Assembly (NCBI RefSeq): GCF_030246845.1
Contig: NZ_CP126889.1
Location: 4,769,001 to 4,833,000, forward strand
From: Enhydrobacter sp.
GTDB lineage: Bacteria; Pseudomonadota; Alphaproteobacteria; Reyranellales; Reyranellaceae
Reading direction: 5' to 3'
Length of the DNA stretch: 64,000 nt
Made by a program: the position numbers and the translations under genes. Of this stretch, positions 35,172 to 44,429 are shown one piece after another. The notes beneath the pieces are model-generated. The model saw nothing but the letters and a program-made list of their open reading frames with translations, had not been told where the DNA came from and searched no databases. How positions within the stretch are numbered: the first letter of the stretch is position 1; each line of letters begins with the position of its first letter.

Positions 35172-36364
35172 GCAGTGACCCTACGCCTTTCCCGCCGGTG
35201 CAGGAAGACGGCGCTTGCCGCCACGATGGCGAGCGCCCCGCTGGAGAGCCAGGCCGCCGCCGGCCAACCGCCCGATGAGACGAGGGCAGCCGTCACCGGC
35301 GGCCCCAGCAGCGCGCCGATGTTCGAGCCCTGCATCAGAAGCCCGGTCGCGGCGCCCACGAGCTGCGGGCGAGGGGCATGGATCGGGATGGCGGTGAAGA
35401 GCGCGCCGGGAACGACGCCGATGGCGGCGGAGTAGATGCCGGCCAGGATCAGCCGAACGAGATCCGGCACGCCATCGACGAAGATGCCGCCGGCGCAGAA
35501 CACCATCGGCACGGCGGCTCCCACGATCAGCGCCACGCGAGCGACGCCGCGGCCGAGCAGCATGCCGGCGGCGAGGTTCCCGCCGACATTCACGAACGTC
35601 ACCAGGGCCGTCACGATCGCCGCCGTCGAGGCATCGAACTTCAGGCGCTCAATCTGCAGCGTCGGCAGGAAGCCCACGATGGCGTACCAGCAGCTCGAAT
35701 AGGCGGCGAAGCACAGCGCGGTGGCGAGTGGGCCGCCGCTGGTCGCCACTTCGAGCATGTCGCGCCAGACCGACCGGGTCGCGGTCGCCGTCGGCTCGGC
35801 CGCCTGCGACAGCGGCGGGCGCAGCAGCAGGGCCAGCAGCATGACCGCCGAGGCGGCCGCGGCCACCAGCCACACGACCCGCCACGAGGCGAGCGGAAGG
35901 ATCAGGGCGGCCGCGAACATCATCGTGCCGGCGCCGGCGGGCATATAGGCGGTCCAGAGCGACATGGCCCGGCGGGCGTCGGCGGGGGCGGCAATGCGCA
36001 GCAGCAGCGGTGGCGCCGACACGGTGATCGCAATGAACCCCAAACCTTCGACGAAGCGGCTGGCGAGGAGCTGCCCGACGTCGCCCGCAAGAGCGCCGAA
36101 CAGGCTCGCCAGCAGGCATATCGCCGTGCCGGCCAGCACCAGCCGGCGATGGCCGAAGCGGTCGGCCGTGAGCGCGATCGCCATGCCGCCGACCGCCGTC
36201 ATGAGATTGATGACCGACAGCAGCCAGCCGCCCTGACGCAGCGTCGCGTCGAGATCGGCCCGGACCGCGGGCAGGGCGGGCGGCATCTTGCCGACATGGA
36301 AGGCGGCGACGATGCCGCTTGCCACCAGCAGCCCGACCAGGGTCCAGTCGGTCCGCCGCTCCAT
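35168..36364 (-). CDS. MFS transporter (CynX/cyanate-like group)
   Basis: A 398-residue permease with about 12 hydrophobic helices. The loop motif ADRFGHRRLVLAG between helices 2 and 3 is the MFS signature. Substrate is unknown; the general look (VGKMPPALPAVRADL near the start) is that of organic-anion or aromatic-acid MFS members. Start ATG at 36362-36364; it is followed on the strand by the FrnE-like gene and preceded by an SDR gene two bases away, an apparent three-gene operon. Confidence 0.85.
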   Translation of the reverse strand: MERRTDWTLVGLLVASGIVAAFHVGKMPPALPAVRADLDATLRQGGWLLSVINLMTAVGGMAIALTADRFGHRRLVLAGTAICLLASLFGALAGDVGQLLASRFVEGLGFIAITVSAPPLLLRIAAPADARRAMSLWTAYMPAGAGTMMFAAALILPLASWRVVWLVAAAASAVMLLALLLRPPLSQAAEPTATATRSVWRDMLEVATSGGPLATALCFAAYSSCWYAIVGFLPTLQIERLKFDASTAAIVTALVTFVNVGGNLAAGMLLGRGVARVALIVGAAVPMVFCAGGIFVDGVPDLVRLILAGIYSAAIGVVPGALFTAIPIHAPRPQLVGAATGLLMQGSNIGALLGPPVTAALVSSGGWPAAAWLSSGALAIVAASAVFLHRRERRRVTA

Positions 36365-36366
36365 GC

Positions 36367-37131
36367 TCAGTACTGCACTCGTGTCGTGATGGCGCCGTCG
36401 ACGATGAAATTGACGCCGGTGACGAACGAGGCCTGTCGGCCGGCCAAGAAGACGACCGGGGCGGCCACTTCCTGCGGCGTTCCCATGCGCCCCATCGGAT
36501 TGCGCTCCAGCGTGCGCTTGTAGCGCTCGCTGCCGGCATCGCGCTGGCGGCCCCAGGTGTTGCCGTCCTCGAGGATCGAGCCCGGCGAGACCATGTTCAC
36601 GCGCACGCCCTTGGGTGCCATCTCGATCGCCAGCGACTTCACGAACGGCACCAGGGCCGCCTTCACCGAGCGGTAGGGCTGGACCGGTCCCGGACCCGCC
36701 TCGTTCAGCGACACCGTGCCGATCACGGTGCAAGTGGCGCCCGACCCGCTCTTCAGGAGATGCGGCATCGCGTGGCGCACCGATTCGACGGTCGAGACGA
36801 TGTCGATCTCGATGCTCTTGCGCCAGCCTTCGGGCGTGTCGTCGGTGCCGAGGGCGCTGACATTGGCGACGAAATGGTCGATGCCGCCCTCGGCCGCGAA
36901 GCCGTCGATCCACTTCCTGAGCGCGGGATCGTCGGTGACGTCGAGCGCCGTGCCCTGCACACGCCCTTTCCTCGCGCGCCACTCCTCCTCGCGCTGCTTC
37001 ACGAGCCTGGCATCGCGCGCGCAGAAGCCGACGATCGCGCCTTCGGCGACGAAGGCGTCGACGATGGCGCGGCCGATGCTCTTGGTGCCGCCGGTGATCA
37101 GCACGCGCTTGTCCTCGAGACCCAGGTCCAT
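36367..37131 (-). CDS. SDR family oxidoreductase
   Basis: A 254-residue short-chain dehydrogenase. TGGTKSIG binds the cofactor, VANVSALG replaces the usual NNAG, and the catalytic pair is in YRSVK with the Ser in IGTVSLNE. The C-terminus (QYASFVTGVNFIVDGAITT style) matches the family. The atypical NNAG region may shift substrate choice. It heads an operon with an MFS transporter and a FrnE-like protein and is divergent from another SDR gene. Confidence 0.86.
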   Translation of the reverse strand: MDLGLEDKRVLITGGTKSIGRAIVDAFVAEGAIVGFCARDARLVKQREEEWRARKGRVQGTALDVTDDPALRKWIDGFAAEGGIDHFVANVSALGTDDTPEGWRKSIEIDIVSTVESVRHAMPHLLKSGSGATCTVIGTVSLNEAGPGPVQPYRSVKAALVPFVKSLAIEMAPKGVRVNMVSPGSILEDGNTWGRQRDAGSERYKRTLERNPMGRMGTPQEVAAPVVFLAGRQASFVTGVNFIVDGAITTRVQY

Positions 37132-37191
37132 GGTTCCTCCGCAAGAAAGGCTCGCTTATAAGGCGGGCAATCAAACGCGGGAGCGGCGAGG

Positions 37192-37947
37192 ATGTCCAAG
37201 CTATTCGATCTCGGTGGCAAGGTGGCCCTGGTCACCGGCGCCTCGTCCGGCCTCGGCGCGCATTTCGCGAAATGTCTGGGCGAGGCGGGCGCTTCGGTCG
37301 TGCTGGCCGCGCGCCGGGCAGACCGGCTTCAATCTCTACAGGCGGAACTCGCGCAGAAGAACATTGCGGCGAAGGCCGTCGATCTCGATGTGCAGTCGTC
37401 CGAATCGATCACCGCGGCGCTCGAAGCGGCGGGATCGCTCGATATCGTCGTCAACAATGCCGGCATCTCGATCGTGAAACCCGCCCTCGACATGCCGGAG
37501 AAGGACTGGGACGCCGTCGTCGACACCAACCTGCGCGGGGCATGGCTTGTCGCCCAGGGCGCCGCCAGGCGCTGGGTGACGCAGAAGCGGCCAGGCTCGA
37601 TCGTCAACATCGCCTCGATCCTGGGCCTGCGCACCATCGGGCAGGTGGCGCCCTACAACGCCTCCAAGGCCGGCCTGATCCATCTCACGCGCGCGCTGGC
37701 GATGGAATGGGCGCGTTACCGCATTCGCGTCAACGCGATCTGCCCGGGCTATATCGAGACCGAGATGAACAGCGCCTTCTGGAAGACGCCGGGCGGCCAG
37801 AAGCTGATCGAGCGCATTCCCCAGCGCCGCATCGGCCAGCCCGAGCATCTCGACGGCGCGCTGCTGCTGCTCGCGTCGGAGGCCGGCACCTTCATGACCG
37901 GCAGCGTGCTCACCGTCGATGGCGGCCACACCGTGAGCTCGCTCTGA
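37192..37947 (+). CDS. SDR family oxidoreductase
   Basis: A classical 251-residue SDR with TGASSGLG, NNAGISI, the catalytic Ser in NIASIL and YNASK. No acidic residue marks strict NAD use; an Arg pair (AARRADRL) after beta-2 suggests NADPH. Substrate unknown. It is divergent from the other SDR gene with 60 bases between starts. Confidence 0.87.
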   Translation: MSKLFDLGGKVALVTGASSGLGAHFAKCLGEAGASVVLAARRADRLQSLQAELAQKNIAAKAVDLDVQSSESITAALEAAGSLDIVVNNAGISIVKPALDMPEKDWDAVVDTNLRGAWLVAQGAARRWVTQKRPGSIVNIASILGLRTIGQVAPYNASKAGLIHLTRALAMEWARYRIRVNAICPGYIETEMNSAFWKTPGGQKLIERIPQRRIGQPEHLDGALLLLASEAGTFMTGSVLTVDGGHTVSSL

Positions 37948-37963
37948 GACGTTGCTCGGTGCG

Positions 37964-37989
37964 TCATCCCGAGCGCCAGCGAGGGATGA
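37964..37989. repeat. dispersed repeat, single copy
   Basis: TCATCCC at 37964 and GGGATGA at 37983 bracket the core shared with 11044 and 34380. The ends form a 7-bp inverted repeat, just after the SDR stop and before the convergent PLP-enzyme gene, where it might also end transcription. Confidence 0.7.
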
Positions 37990-38000
37990 CACGGCATCTT

Positions 38001-39140
38001 TCACCAGCCGTTGATGCGGTCGTAGGTGTCGACGACCGCCTTGCCGCCGTCGAGGTCGCTGTCGACGACGTAGTAGCGGTCGTACGCCGCCGCCGTGATG
38101 CAGGCGTGGTTGGGCCAGACGCGCAGGCGGCTGCCGACCGGCAGATTGCCATAGGGAATGGGATCCGCGGCGCCGACGAAGCCGTGCTCCTGCGAGCAGG
38201 CCACGACCGCCATGTCCTTCGCCGGCGCATCGGCGATGGTGCCGTAGCCGACCTTGGGCTGGAACTCCTGGGCGCTGATGTCCTTGGAAAGCGCCAGCGC
38301 GCCGGCATCGATCAGGAGCTGGTTGCGGTGCGGGTAGTGGCCGATCACCGAGGCCAGCACGGACAAGGCAAGGTCGTTCGGACCGCAGGAGCCGATGAAC
38401 TCCTGATCGAGGTCGTTGAAGACGTAGACTCCCGGCCGCATCTCGGTGAGGCCGCCGAAGTCGCGCGAATGCACCGCGGTGGGCGTCGAGCCGGCGCTCA
38501 CGATCGGGCAGGGAATGCCCGCCGCGCGCAGCGCCGCCGCCGCGCCGACCACCGCCTGCCGCTCCTGCTCGGCGACGGCGGCGATGCCCTCGGGCGTGCT
38601 CTCGTGATAGGAGTGGCCGGCATGAGTCATCACCCCGGCAAATTCGACGCCGGGTGCCTGGTGAAGGACGCGGGCGATGTCGATCAGGCCCGGCAGATCG
38701 GGCCAGGGAAGGCCGGCGCGCCCGCCGCCACTGTCGATCTCGATCAAGACCGAGAAGGTATCGCCATTCCTTGCCGCGTCGGCGATGGCGCGCGCCACCG
38801 GCAGATTGTCGGTGACGATCCGCAGGTCGATGCCTTGCCGCCGGAGCGCCGTCACGGCCGCAAACTTCGACGGCACGATGCCGACACCGTACAGGATATC
38901 CTTGAAGCCACCCTGCGCGAAGTAGCGGGCCTCGGCCAGCGTCGAGACGGTGATGCGGCCATCGTGGCCCTCGACCGCCATGCGTCCGATGGCGATCGAC
39001 TTCGCCGTCTTGAGATGCGGTCGCAGCGCCACGCCCGCCCCGCGCAGCCGGTCGCTCATGCGCCGGAGGTTGCGACGCAGGACGGCGCGGTCGAGAATGA
39101 GGACGGGGGTCGGAAGATCGTCGATCGTCTGCGGTGGCAT
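38001..39140 (-). CDS. DSD1-type PLP enzyme (D-serine dehydratase or D-threonine aldolase-like)
   Basis: A 379-residue alanine racemase-fold protein. The PLP lysine is K44 in RPHLKTAK and the C-terminal metal site is H345-A-C347 (WPNHACIT). The His-x-Cys pair is what eukaryotic-type zinc D-serine dehydratases carry, while D-threonine aldolases usually have His-x-Asp, so D-serine dehydratase (D-serine to pyruvate and ammonia) is favoured; this is inference. AAGGAG lies before the ATG at 39138-39140. It is divergent from the CYTH protein gene. Confidence 0.85.
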   Translation of the reverse strand: MPPQTIDDLPTPVLILDRAVLRRNLRRMSDRLRGAGVALRPHLKTAKSIAIGRMAVEGHDGRITVSTLAEARYFAQGGFKDILYGVGIVPSKFAAVTALRRQGIDLRIVTDNLPVARAIADAARNGDTFSVLIEIDSGGGRAGLPWPDLPGLIDIARVLHQAPGVEFAGVMTHAGHSYHESTPEGIAAVAEQERQAVVGAAAALRAAGIPCPIVSAGSTPTAVHSRDFGGLTEMRPGVYVFNDLDQEFIGSCGPNDLALSVLASVIGHYPHRNQLLIDAGALALSKDISAQEFQPKVGYGTIADAPAKDMAVVACSQEHGFVGAADPIPYGNLPVGSRLRVWPNHACITAAAYDRYYVVDSDLDGGKAVVDTYDRINGW

Positions 39141-39185
39141 TGAACTCCTTCCTCTGCCTTGTCTTTTACGCCGGTCCCTTCGCGC

Positions 39186-39728
39186 ATGCCCATCGAAAAC
39201 GAACGCAAATTCGTCCTGCTCGATGACGACGGCCAACTCGAGGCGCAACTGGCGCAGGAGCCGGGCATCACGCGCTCCGTCCTGCGGCAGGCCTACCTCG
39301 ACACGTCGGGCGTACGCATCCGCGCCATCGGGAGAGGCGAAACGATGCGGCACGTGTTCACCTACAAGCGTCCGGTCGACGGGCAGATGGTCGAGATCGA
39401 GACCGACCTGTCGGCAGTGGACTTCGACAGGCTGTGGAAGTTGCGCCGCGAGACGCTGAGCAAGGTACGGTATTCGTGGGACGACGCGCGCTTCCACTGG
39501 GACGTCGATTTCTTCAAGGCCGCGGAGGGAAAGACCTATTTCGCCCTGGCCGAGGTCGAGATGCCGGAGGACGAGACGGTTCCGCCGGCCGTGCCGCCGC
39601 GCCTGAAGCGACATGTGCTCGGCCTGGTACCGTTCGGCGACCCGCGCTTCACCTCCAAGCGGCTGGCCGACCAGACGCACGCCGAGCGCCTGATGGCGGA
39701 GATCCGGCGATCGGGCAAAGTCGAGTAG
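39186..39728 (+). CDS. CYTH-like domain protein
   Basis: A 180-residue protein starting with ENERKF, the ExExK metal/triphosphate motif of the CYTH (ThTPase/class IV adenylyl cyclase) fold. It has later R and E strands (TYKRPVDGQMVEIETDL) that fit the tunnel fold. It may hydrolyse a triphosphate such as thiamine triphosphate or tripolyphosphate. ATG 39186 is used; an in-frame TTG at 39159 is possible. The intergenic gap to the divergent gene is only 45 bases. Confidence 0.75.
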   Translation: MPIENERKFVLLDDDGQLEAQLAQEPGITRSVLRQAYLDTSGVRIRAIGRGETMRHVFTYKRPVDGQMVEIETDLSAVDFDRLWKLRRETLSKVRYSWDDARFHWDVDFFKAAEGKTYFALAEVEMPEDETVPPAVPPRLKRHVLGLVPFGDPRFTSKRLADQTHAERLMAEIRRSGKVE

Positions 39729-39737
39729 CGCCGCCGG

Positions 39738-41363
39738 TCAGGCGCGCCGCGGCTGGGCGATCAGCGCCCACGGGTCGGGCAGGGAGCCGACCGGGCAGTC
39801 GATCAGCATGGGTCCGCCCTTCGCCAGGCCGCGCGAGATCGCCGCGCCGAGCTCGGCCGCGGACTTCACGCGCTCGGCGGCGATGCCGAAGCTCTCGCCG
39901 AGCTTCACGAAATCGGGATTGTGCAGGTCGCTGGCGATCGTGCGGTTGTTGAAGGCCTGCTGCTGGATGCGCTTCACGTTGCCGTAGGCGCCGTCGCTGA
40001 ACACGATCGCGACGACGCCGATGTTGTTCTGCGCCGCCGTCGACATCTCCATCGCCGTGAACAGGAAGCCGCCGTCGCCGCTGATCGAGACGACTGGCGT
40101 GTCGGGCCGCGCGACCCTGGCGCCGAGCGACGTGGCGTAGCCCCAGCCCAGCGTGCCCTGGTAGCCGGGCGACAGGAAGGTGCGTGGCTTGTAGGTCGGG
40201 TAGGCGAGGCGCGCGGCATAGCCCATCTGCGTGAGCTCGTCGACCAGGATGCCGTCCTCGGGCAGGGCCGCGCGGATCGCATCGAGATAGGCGACCTGCG
40301 GCGCCAGCACCTCGCGCACTTTCTTCACCGCGTCGCTCTTGACGGCCGCCACCTCGTCGGCGCGCCCGTTGCGCCTGGCATTGTGCTTGCCGAGTCGCTC
40401 GGCCAGCGCCTTCAGCGTGACGGCCGCATCGCCGATGATGCCGATCTCGGGCTTGCGCTGCCGATCGAGCTCCTCGCCGTCGATGTCGATGCGGATGATC
40501 TTGAGGTCCTCGCGCAGGCCCCAGGTCATCTGCTGCGGCTGCAGGCGCGTGCCGACCGCGAGCACGACATCGGCCTCGCTCCAGAAGCGGTACCCGGCGA
40601 GCGCGGTGACGGACAGACGGTGGCGGCCGTCGATCACGCCCTGTCCCATCCGACCGGTCGCGACCGGCGCCTCCAGCAACTCGGCGATCTGCAGCACATA
40701 GGGGCCTGCCTCCTGTGCGCCGCCGCCGACCACGATCAAGGGCTTCTTCGCGCCGCCCACGAGCCGGGCAGCGCGCTCGACCGCCTCCTCGTCGACCAGG
40801 CACGGATCGGCCTTGGCGGGGGAGGCCGGCAGCGCGACCGGCATCCTGCGCGCCCAGGTGTCCATTGCGCATTCGAGCGCGACGGGGCGGCGCCGGCCCG
40901 AAAGGAGTCGCCGGAAGGCCTCGTTGACGAGGCCCGGCGCTTCGCCCGGCGAGGTGATGCGGTCGGCCCATTTGGTGAGGCCGCGCATGATCGAAAGCTG
41001 GTCGGGCAGCTCGTGCAGCAGGCCGACATGGCGGCCGATCATCGACTGCTGGATCTGGCCCGTCAGTGCCAGCACCGGCGCGTTGACGGCATAGGCGGTC
41101 GAGAGCGCCGCCGTGGTGTTGAGGAAACCCGGGCCCGGCACGACGACATAGGCAGAGGGCTTGCCCGTGGCCATCGCGTACCCCAGCGCCATGTAGGCGC
41201 AAGCCTGCTCGTGGCGCGCGTGGATCGGCCGGATCGCGTTGGTCCGGTCATAGAGCGCGTCGAAGAACGGGTCGTTCTGGACGCCGGGAAGACAGAACAG
41301 CGTGTCGATGCCGTTGAGCTCGAGCATCGAGACCACGGCCTGGGCGGTCGAAAGAACCTTCAT
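39738..41363 (-). CDS. ThDP-dependent enzyme, acetolactate synthase-like
   Basis: A 541-residue ThDP enzyme with N-terminal PYR domain (catalytic Glu in HARHEQACAYMA), a central domain and a C-terminal PP domain with the GDG...N metal motif (SISGDGGFLFTAMEMSTAAQNN). The family includes acetolactate synthase, benzoylformate decarboxylase and sulfoacetaldehyde acetyltransferase. No ilvN small subunit is nearby and the FAD-binding pattern is not clear, so it is likely catabolic. It lies downstream of an NCS2 permease on the same strand (90-base gap), so co-regulation is possible. Confidence 0.87.
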   Translation of the reverse strand: MKVLSTAQAVVSMLELNGIDTLFCLPGVQNDPFFDALYDRTNAIRPIHARHEQACAYMALGYAMATGKPSAYVVVPGPGFLNTTAALSTAYAVNAPVLALTGQIQQSMIGRHVGLLHELPDQLSIMRGLTKWADRITSPGEAPGLVNEAFRRLLSGRRRPVALECAMDTWARRMPVALPASPAKADPCLVDEEAVERAARLVGGAKKPLIVVGGGAQEAGPYVLQIAELLEAPVATGRMGQGVIDGRHRLSVTALAGYRFWSEADVVLAVGTRLQPQQMTWGLREDLKIIRIDIDGEELDRQRKPEIGIIGDAAVTLKALAERLGKHNARRNGRADEVAAVKSDAVKKVREVLAPQVAYLDAIRAALPEDGILVDELTQMGYAARLAYPTYKPRTFLSPGYQGTLGWGYATSLGARVARPDTPVVSISGDGGFLFTAMEMSTAAQNNIGVVAIVFSDGAYGNVKRIQQQAFNNRTIASDLHNPDFVKLGESFGIAAERVKSAAELGAAISRGLAKGGPMLIDCPVGSLPDPWALIAQPRRA

Positions 41364-41453
41364 CGCGATACCTGGTCGTTGGAACGCGCCATGATGCTTG
41401 CCATCGGATCGGGTTGGCGCAAACGGAAATTGCTAGGGGCAGCCATTAGCGCT

Positions 41454-43175
41454 TCACGCCGCGTACCACAGGCGGATGGTCACGCGACCCTCGTGCTGCG
41501 CCACCCGTTTGCGATCGGCCGCGATGCTGTGCAGGAAGTGGAGCAACCCGAAGTGAACGGCCGCTTCCTCGTCGTCGAGCTGTTCGCGTCGGAGCTCGGC
41601 CGTCGGGTGTCCGGCCGGAAGATCGACGGCCGATTTTCCAACGTAGCTCAGATCGAGCCTCAGATCGACGCCGTTGAACATGACGGCGAGCAGACCGTCG
41701 CGCGCGCCCCGCTCGCTGGTCCGAAGATGGTCGAAGACCTGCCCGACATGTTTGATGGCCCGCGTGGCGACATCGGCGTCGACCTTCCATGTCCGCACCT
41801 GTCGGTCCAGGAAATCGAGCGCCGCGGTCATCGACTCGTCGGCGACCGACCAGCGCGTCGACCCGGTCTGGCGTGTGCCGATCAGGAAGACGAGATGAAG
41901 CAGGATCGCCGCGCCCAGGCCGACCGCCAGCGAGTTGCGAGTGAGGCTCTCCATGAAGGGCGACAGCTCGGCGAAATAGTGCGGGAAGATGTTCCGGCCG
42001 AGCGCCAGCAGGGTAGCGATGCCGATTACGTAGGTGGCGCGCGTCTGCACGGGCCGCGACAGCATGGTCCCCATGCCCGACGCGATCATCAGGGAGGCGC
42101 TGAACACCAGGATGCTGCCGGCCACCTCGGACGGGATGGTCAGGAACGACGCGGCGGCTTTGGGTGAAAAGGCGATCGCGACCAGGACAACAGCGGCGGC
42201 AAAGCCGATCGCGCGGCTGGTCGCGCCGGTCGCGCTCGACAGGCCGACGAGGCTCGGCGAGATGTTCATGCCGGGCGCCCCGAGCACGCCGCCGATCAGG
42301 CAGCCCAGCCCGTCGGCGAAGATGCCTTTGCGGATGTTGCCCATGTCCGGCCGACGCCAGTCGGCGTCGTTGATGCGCTGGCAGGTCGTGACCACGGCGA
42401 CGGTGCGCACCGCCGCGGCGATGCCGGCGGCGAGGAAGGCGGGGACGAGCGTGGGGTCGAAGCGGTAGGAGATCACGTCCGGCCAGGGCAGCGCGGTCCA
42501 GCCCGCGGACCGTACGACAGCGACCGTCTCGGGCGTGATCAGGCCGATGAGCGCGGCAGCGACGAGGCCGACGACGAGCCCGATCAGGGAGCAGAGCAGC
42601 TTGGCCGAGCCACGACCCCAGATGCTGAGGGCGATAGCCGCTCCCAGCGTCAGGACGGAAACGCCCACATGGAGGTGGAAGCTCGGCAGGTCCTCGTGCC
42701 GGACATCGAGCAGCTCGCCGATGCCGACGACGCCGAGCTGGAGCCCGACGAGGAAGACCGTCAGGCCGCTGATGACATGCGTGAAGACGAGCCGCAGGCG
42801 GTGGACGACGAGGCCGATGGCGATCTCGACCAGGCCGGCAAAGACGGTCATGCCGAAGACCAGCGGCAGGCCGCCTCTCTCGGCCGCCAGGATCGAAGGC
42901 GCGAGGTAGATCGCCGAATAGACGGGCGGCGCGAGAAAGCCCGAGCCGAGCGGGCCGCGCGGCAGGCCCTGCAGGGCGGTCCCGATCGCCGCCGCGATCA
43001 GGGCCATGCCGATCGCCGCGACCCGCGTCTCCTGGGACACATGGGCATGGCGCAGGACGATCACGACCAGAACGAGGTAGATCGCGATCATCACCGCGTA
43101 TTGCACGCCAAGCATCAGCAGCCGCAGCGGGGGCGGCGTCTCGTCGACGCCGTAGGTGAGGTGTGCCGGCTGCAT
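41454..43175 (-). CDS. NCS2 family permease with extra C-terminal domain
   Basis: A 573-residue protein. Residues 1 to about 440 form a nucleobase/ascorbate (NCS2) transporter with about 12-14 hydrophobic segments, including the TVAVVTTCQRIND run and SPSLVGLSSATGATSRAIG resembling the NCS2 signature. Residues about 445-573 are hydrophilic and unlike the transporter: no membrane segment, with HLRTSERGARDGLLAVMFNGVDLRL. This tail may be a cytoplasmic regulatory domain; I do not recognise it. Likely substrate is a purine, pyrimidine or related ring compound. Confidence 0.8.
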   Translation of the reverse strand: MQPAHLTYGVDETPPPLRLLMLGVQYAVMIAIYLVLVVIVLRHAHVSQETRVAAIGMALIAAAIGTALQGLPRGPLGSGFLAPPVYSAIYLAPSILAAERGGLPLVFGMTVFAGLVEIAIGLVVHRLRLVFTHVISGLTVFLVGLQLGVVGIGELLDVRHEDLPSFHLHVGVSVLTLGAAIALSIWGRGSAKLLCSLIGLVVGLVAAALIGLITPETVAVVRSAGWTALPWPDVISYRFDPTLVPAFLAAGIAAAVRTVAVVTTCQRINDADWRRPDMGNIRKGIFADGLGCLIGGVLGAPGMNISPSLVGLSSATGATSRAIGFAAAVVLVAIAFSPKAAASFLTIPSEVAGSILVFSASLMIASGMGTMLSRPVQTRATYVIGIATLLALGRNIFPHYFAELSPFMESLTRNSLAVGLGAAILLHLVFLIGTRQTGSTRWSVADESMTAALDFLDRQVRTWKVDADVATRAIKHVGQVFDHLRTSERGARDGLLAVMFNGVDLRLDLSYVGKSAVDLPAGHPTAELRREQLDDEEAAVHFGLLHFLHSIAADRKRVAQHEGRVTIRLWYAA

Positions 43176-43233
43176 CAGGGATTGGCGATCCTCGCTCAGG
43201 CCGGGCTTTTCCTGAACGAAGCCCGCTCAGCGG

Positions 43234-44283
43234 TCAACCCGGGGAAGGCCGCCGCGGGTGCAGCAGCCGCACGCACATGCCGATGAAGGTCAGGACCCAG
43301 GCGAACAGGGCCGCCCAGAACAGCGCCTGCGAGATCGGCTCGAGGAACGGCAGGTGGGCGACGCGCGCGTATTCGTGCGTGGCGGCGGCATACATGCCGA
43401 GCGGGAACACGGCCGACCACAGGCCCGGATCATAGCCGTGCGGCCCACGCTGCATCTCCTTCCAGACGAACAGGATCACCAGCAGCGGGATCCAGAAGGT
43501 GCTGGTCACCCACAGGAGCACGGTGAAGGGCGGCACGAAGCGCAGCAGCGGCGCCGAGGCGGCGTCGGTGCCGGTGAGCGCCATCAGTTGCGCGCCGGCC
43601 AGCGTGGCGATGGCGACGGCACCCATGTTGATCCACCACGGCGCGCCCATCTCCGCCGGATGCATGGGCCGGAAGATCCAGCGGAAGAAGATCAGGGCCG
43701 AGAGCAGCACGTAGAGCATCGAGCCCAGCAGATAGAAGGCGAGGGAGGCGAAGACCAGCGGCGGCGCGACGCCGCTCCGCTCGGCGAGGAGGGAGCTCAG
43801 CAGCGACAGCGATTCGGTCGCCACCACCAGCAGGAGCCAGGCGCCGTTCAGGCCGTGCTCCAGGTCGGGCTTGGCGATGCGGACCGTGACCGCGCTCAGG
43901 AAGCCGTAGACCAGCGCCGCCCACAGCGCGACGCTCGACCAGAACAGGAGCGGCAGCAGGCCGGCCAGCATATGGAAGGCGCCGAACTGGCTACCCAGCA
44001 CGCCGTTGGCCGCGACGATGGTGAGGAAGGTCGGCCCGCGCTCGTGGCTGGCGAAGTCCGCCATCACGGCCTGGGGAAAAAGGGCGAGCCGCGCCAGCAA
44101 AATGGCCCACAGCACGGGGTAGGCCGCGAGCGCGATGGCGAACAGCGGCCACGACAGCGCCTCGTAGTGCAGCAGGCGCGCGGCCACGGCAACGATCCCG
44201 GTCCCCATCACCAGGGCGAAGTAGCCGGGAAAGAAGTCTCTCAGCCATGCAGGGCCGGCTTCGGCCGTCGATCCGAGTGCCAT
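43234..44283 (-). CDS. TDT/SLAC1-type transporter (tellurite-resistance/dicarboxylate family)
   Basis: A 349-residue membrane protein with about ten hydrophobic helices. FFPGYFALVMGTGIVAVAARLL near the N-terminus is the typical first helix of the TDT family, which includes TehA and SLAC1 anion channels and fungal malate/sulfite exporters. Ion is not predictable. ATG 44281-44283 is used; a longer frame to 44616 crosses the hairpin-rich repeat and would add a signal-less, low-quality segment. Confidence 0.82.
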   Translation of the reverse strand: MALGSTAEAGPAWLRDFFPGYFALVMGTGIVAVAARLLHYEALSWPLFAIALAAYPVLWAILLARLALFPQAVMADFASHERGPTFLTIVAANGVLGSQFGAFHMLAGLLPLLFWSSVALWAALVYGFLSAVTVRIAKPDLEHGLNGAWLLLVVATESLSLLSSLLAERSGVAPPLVFASLAFYLLGSMLYVLLSALIFFRWIFRPMHPAEMGAPWWINMGAVAIATLAGAQLMALTGTDAASAPLLRFVPPFTVLLWVTSTFWIPLLVILFVWKEMQRGPHGYDPGLWSAVFPLGMYAAATHEYARVAHLPFLEPISQALFWAALFAWVLTFIGMCVRLLHPRRPSPG

Positions 44284-44429
44284 CGTTCGATCCCACGGCA
44301 GGCGTCGAACACAGGCGTCGGGCGCGCAACAGAGCCGCCAGGCGTCGTGGACGAAGGGCAGTCTACCGCCGCGTGCCTCGGCCTTCCACGGCGCGTTCAG
44401 GCGCAGGCGGCGAAGATCGCCGACGACGG

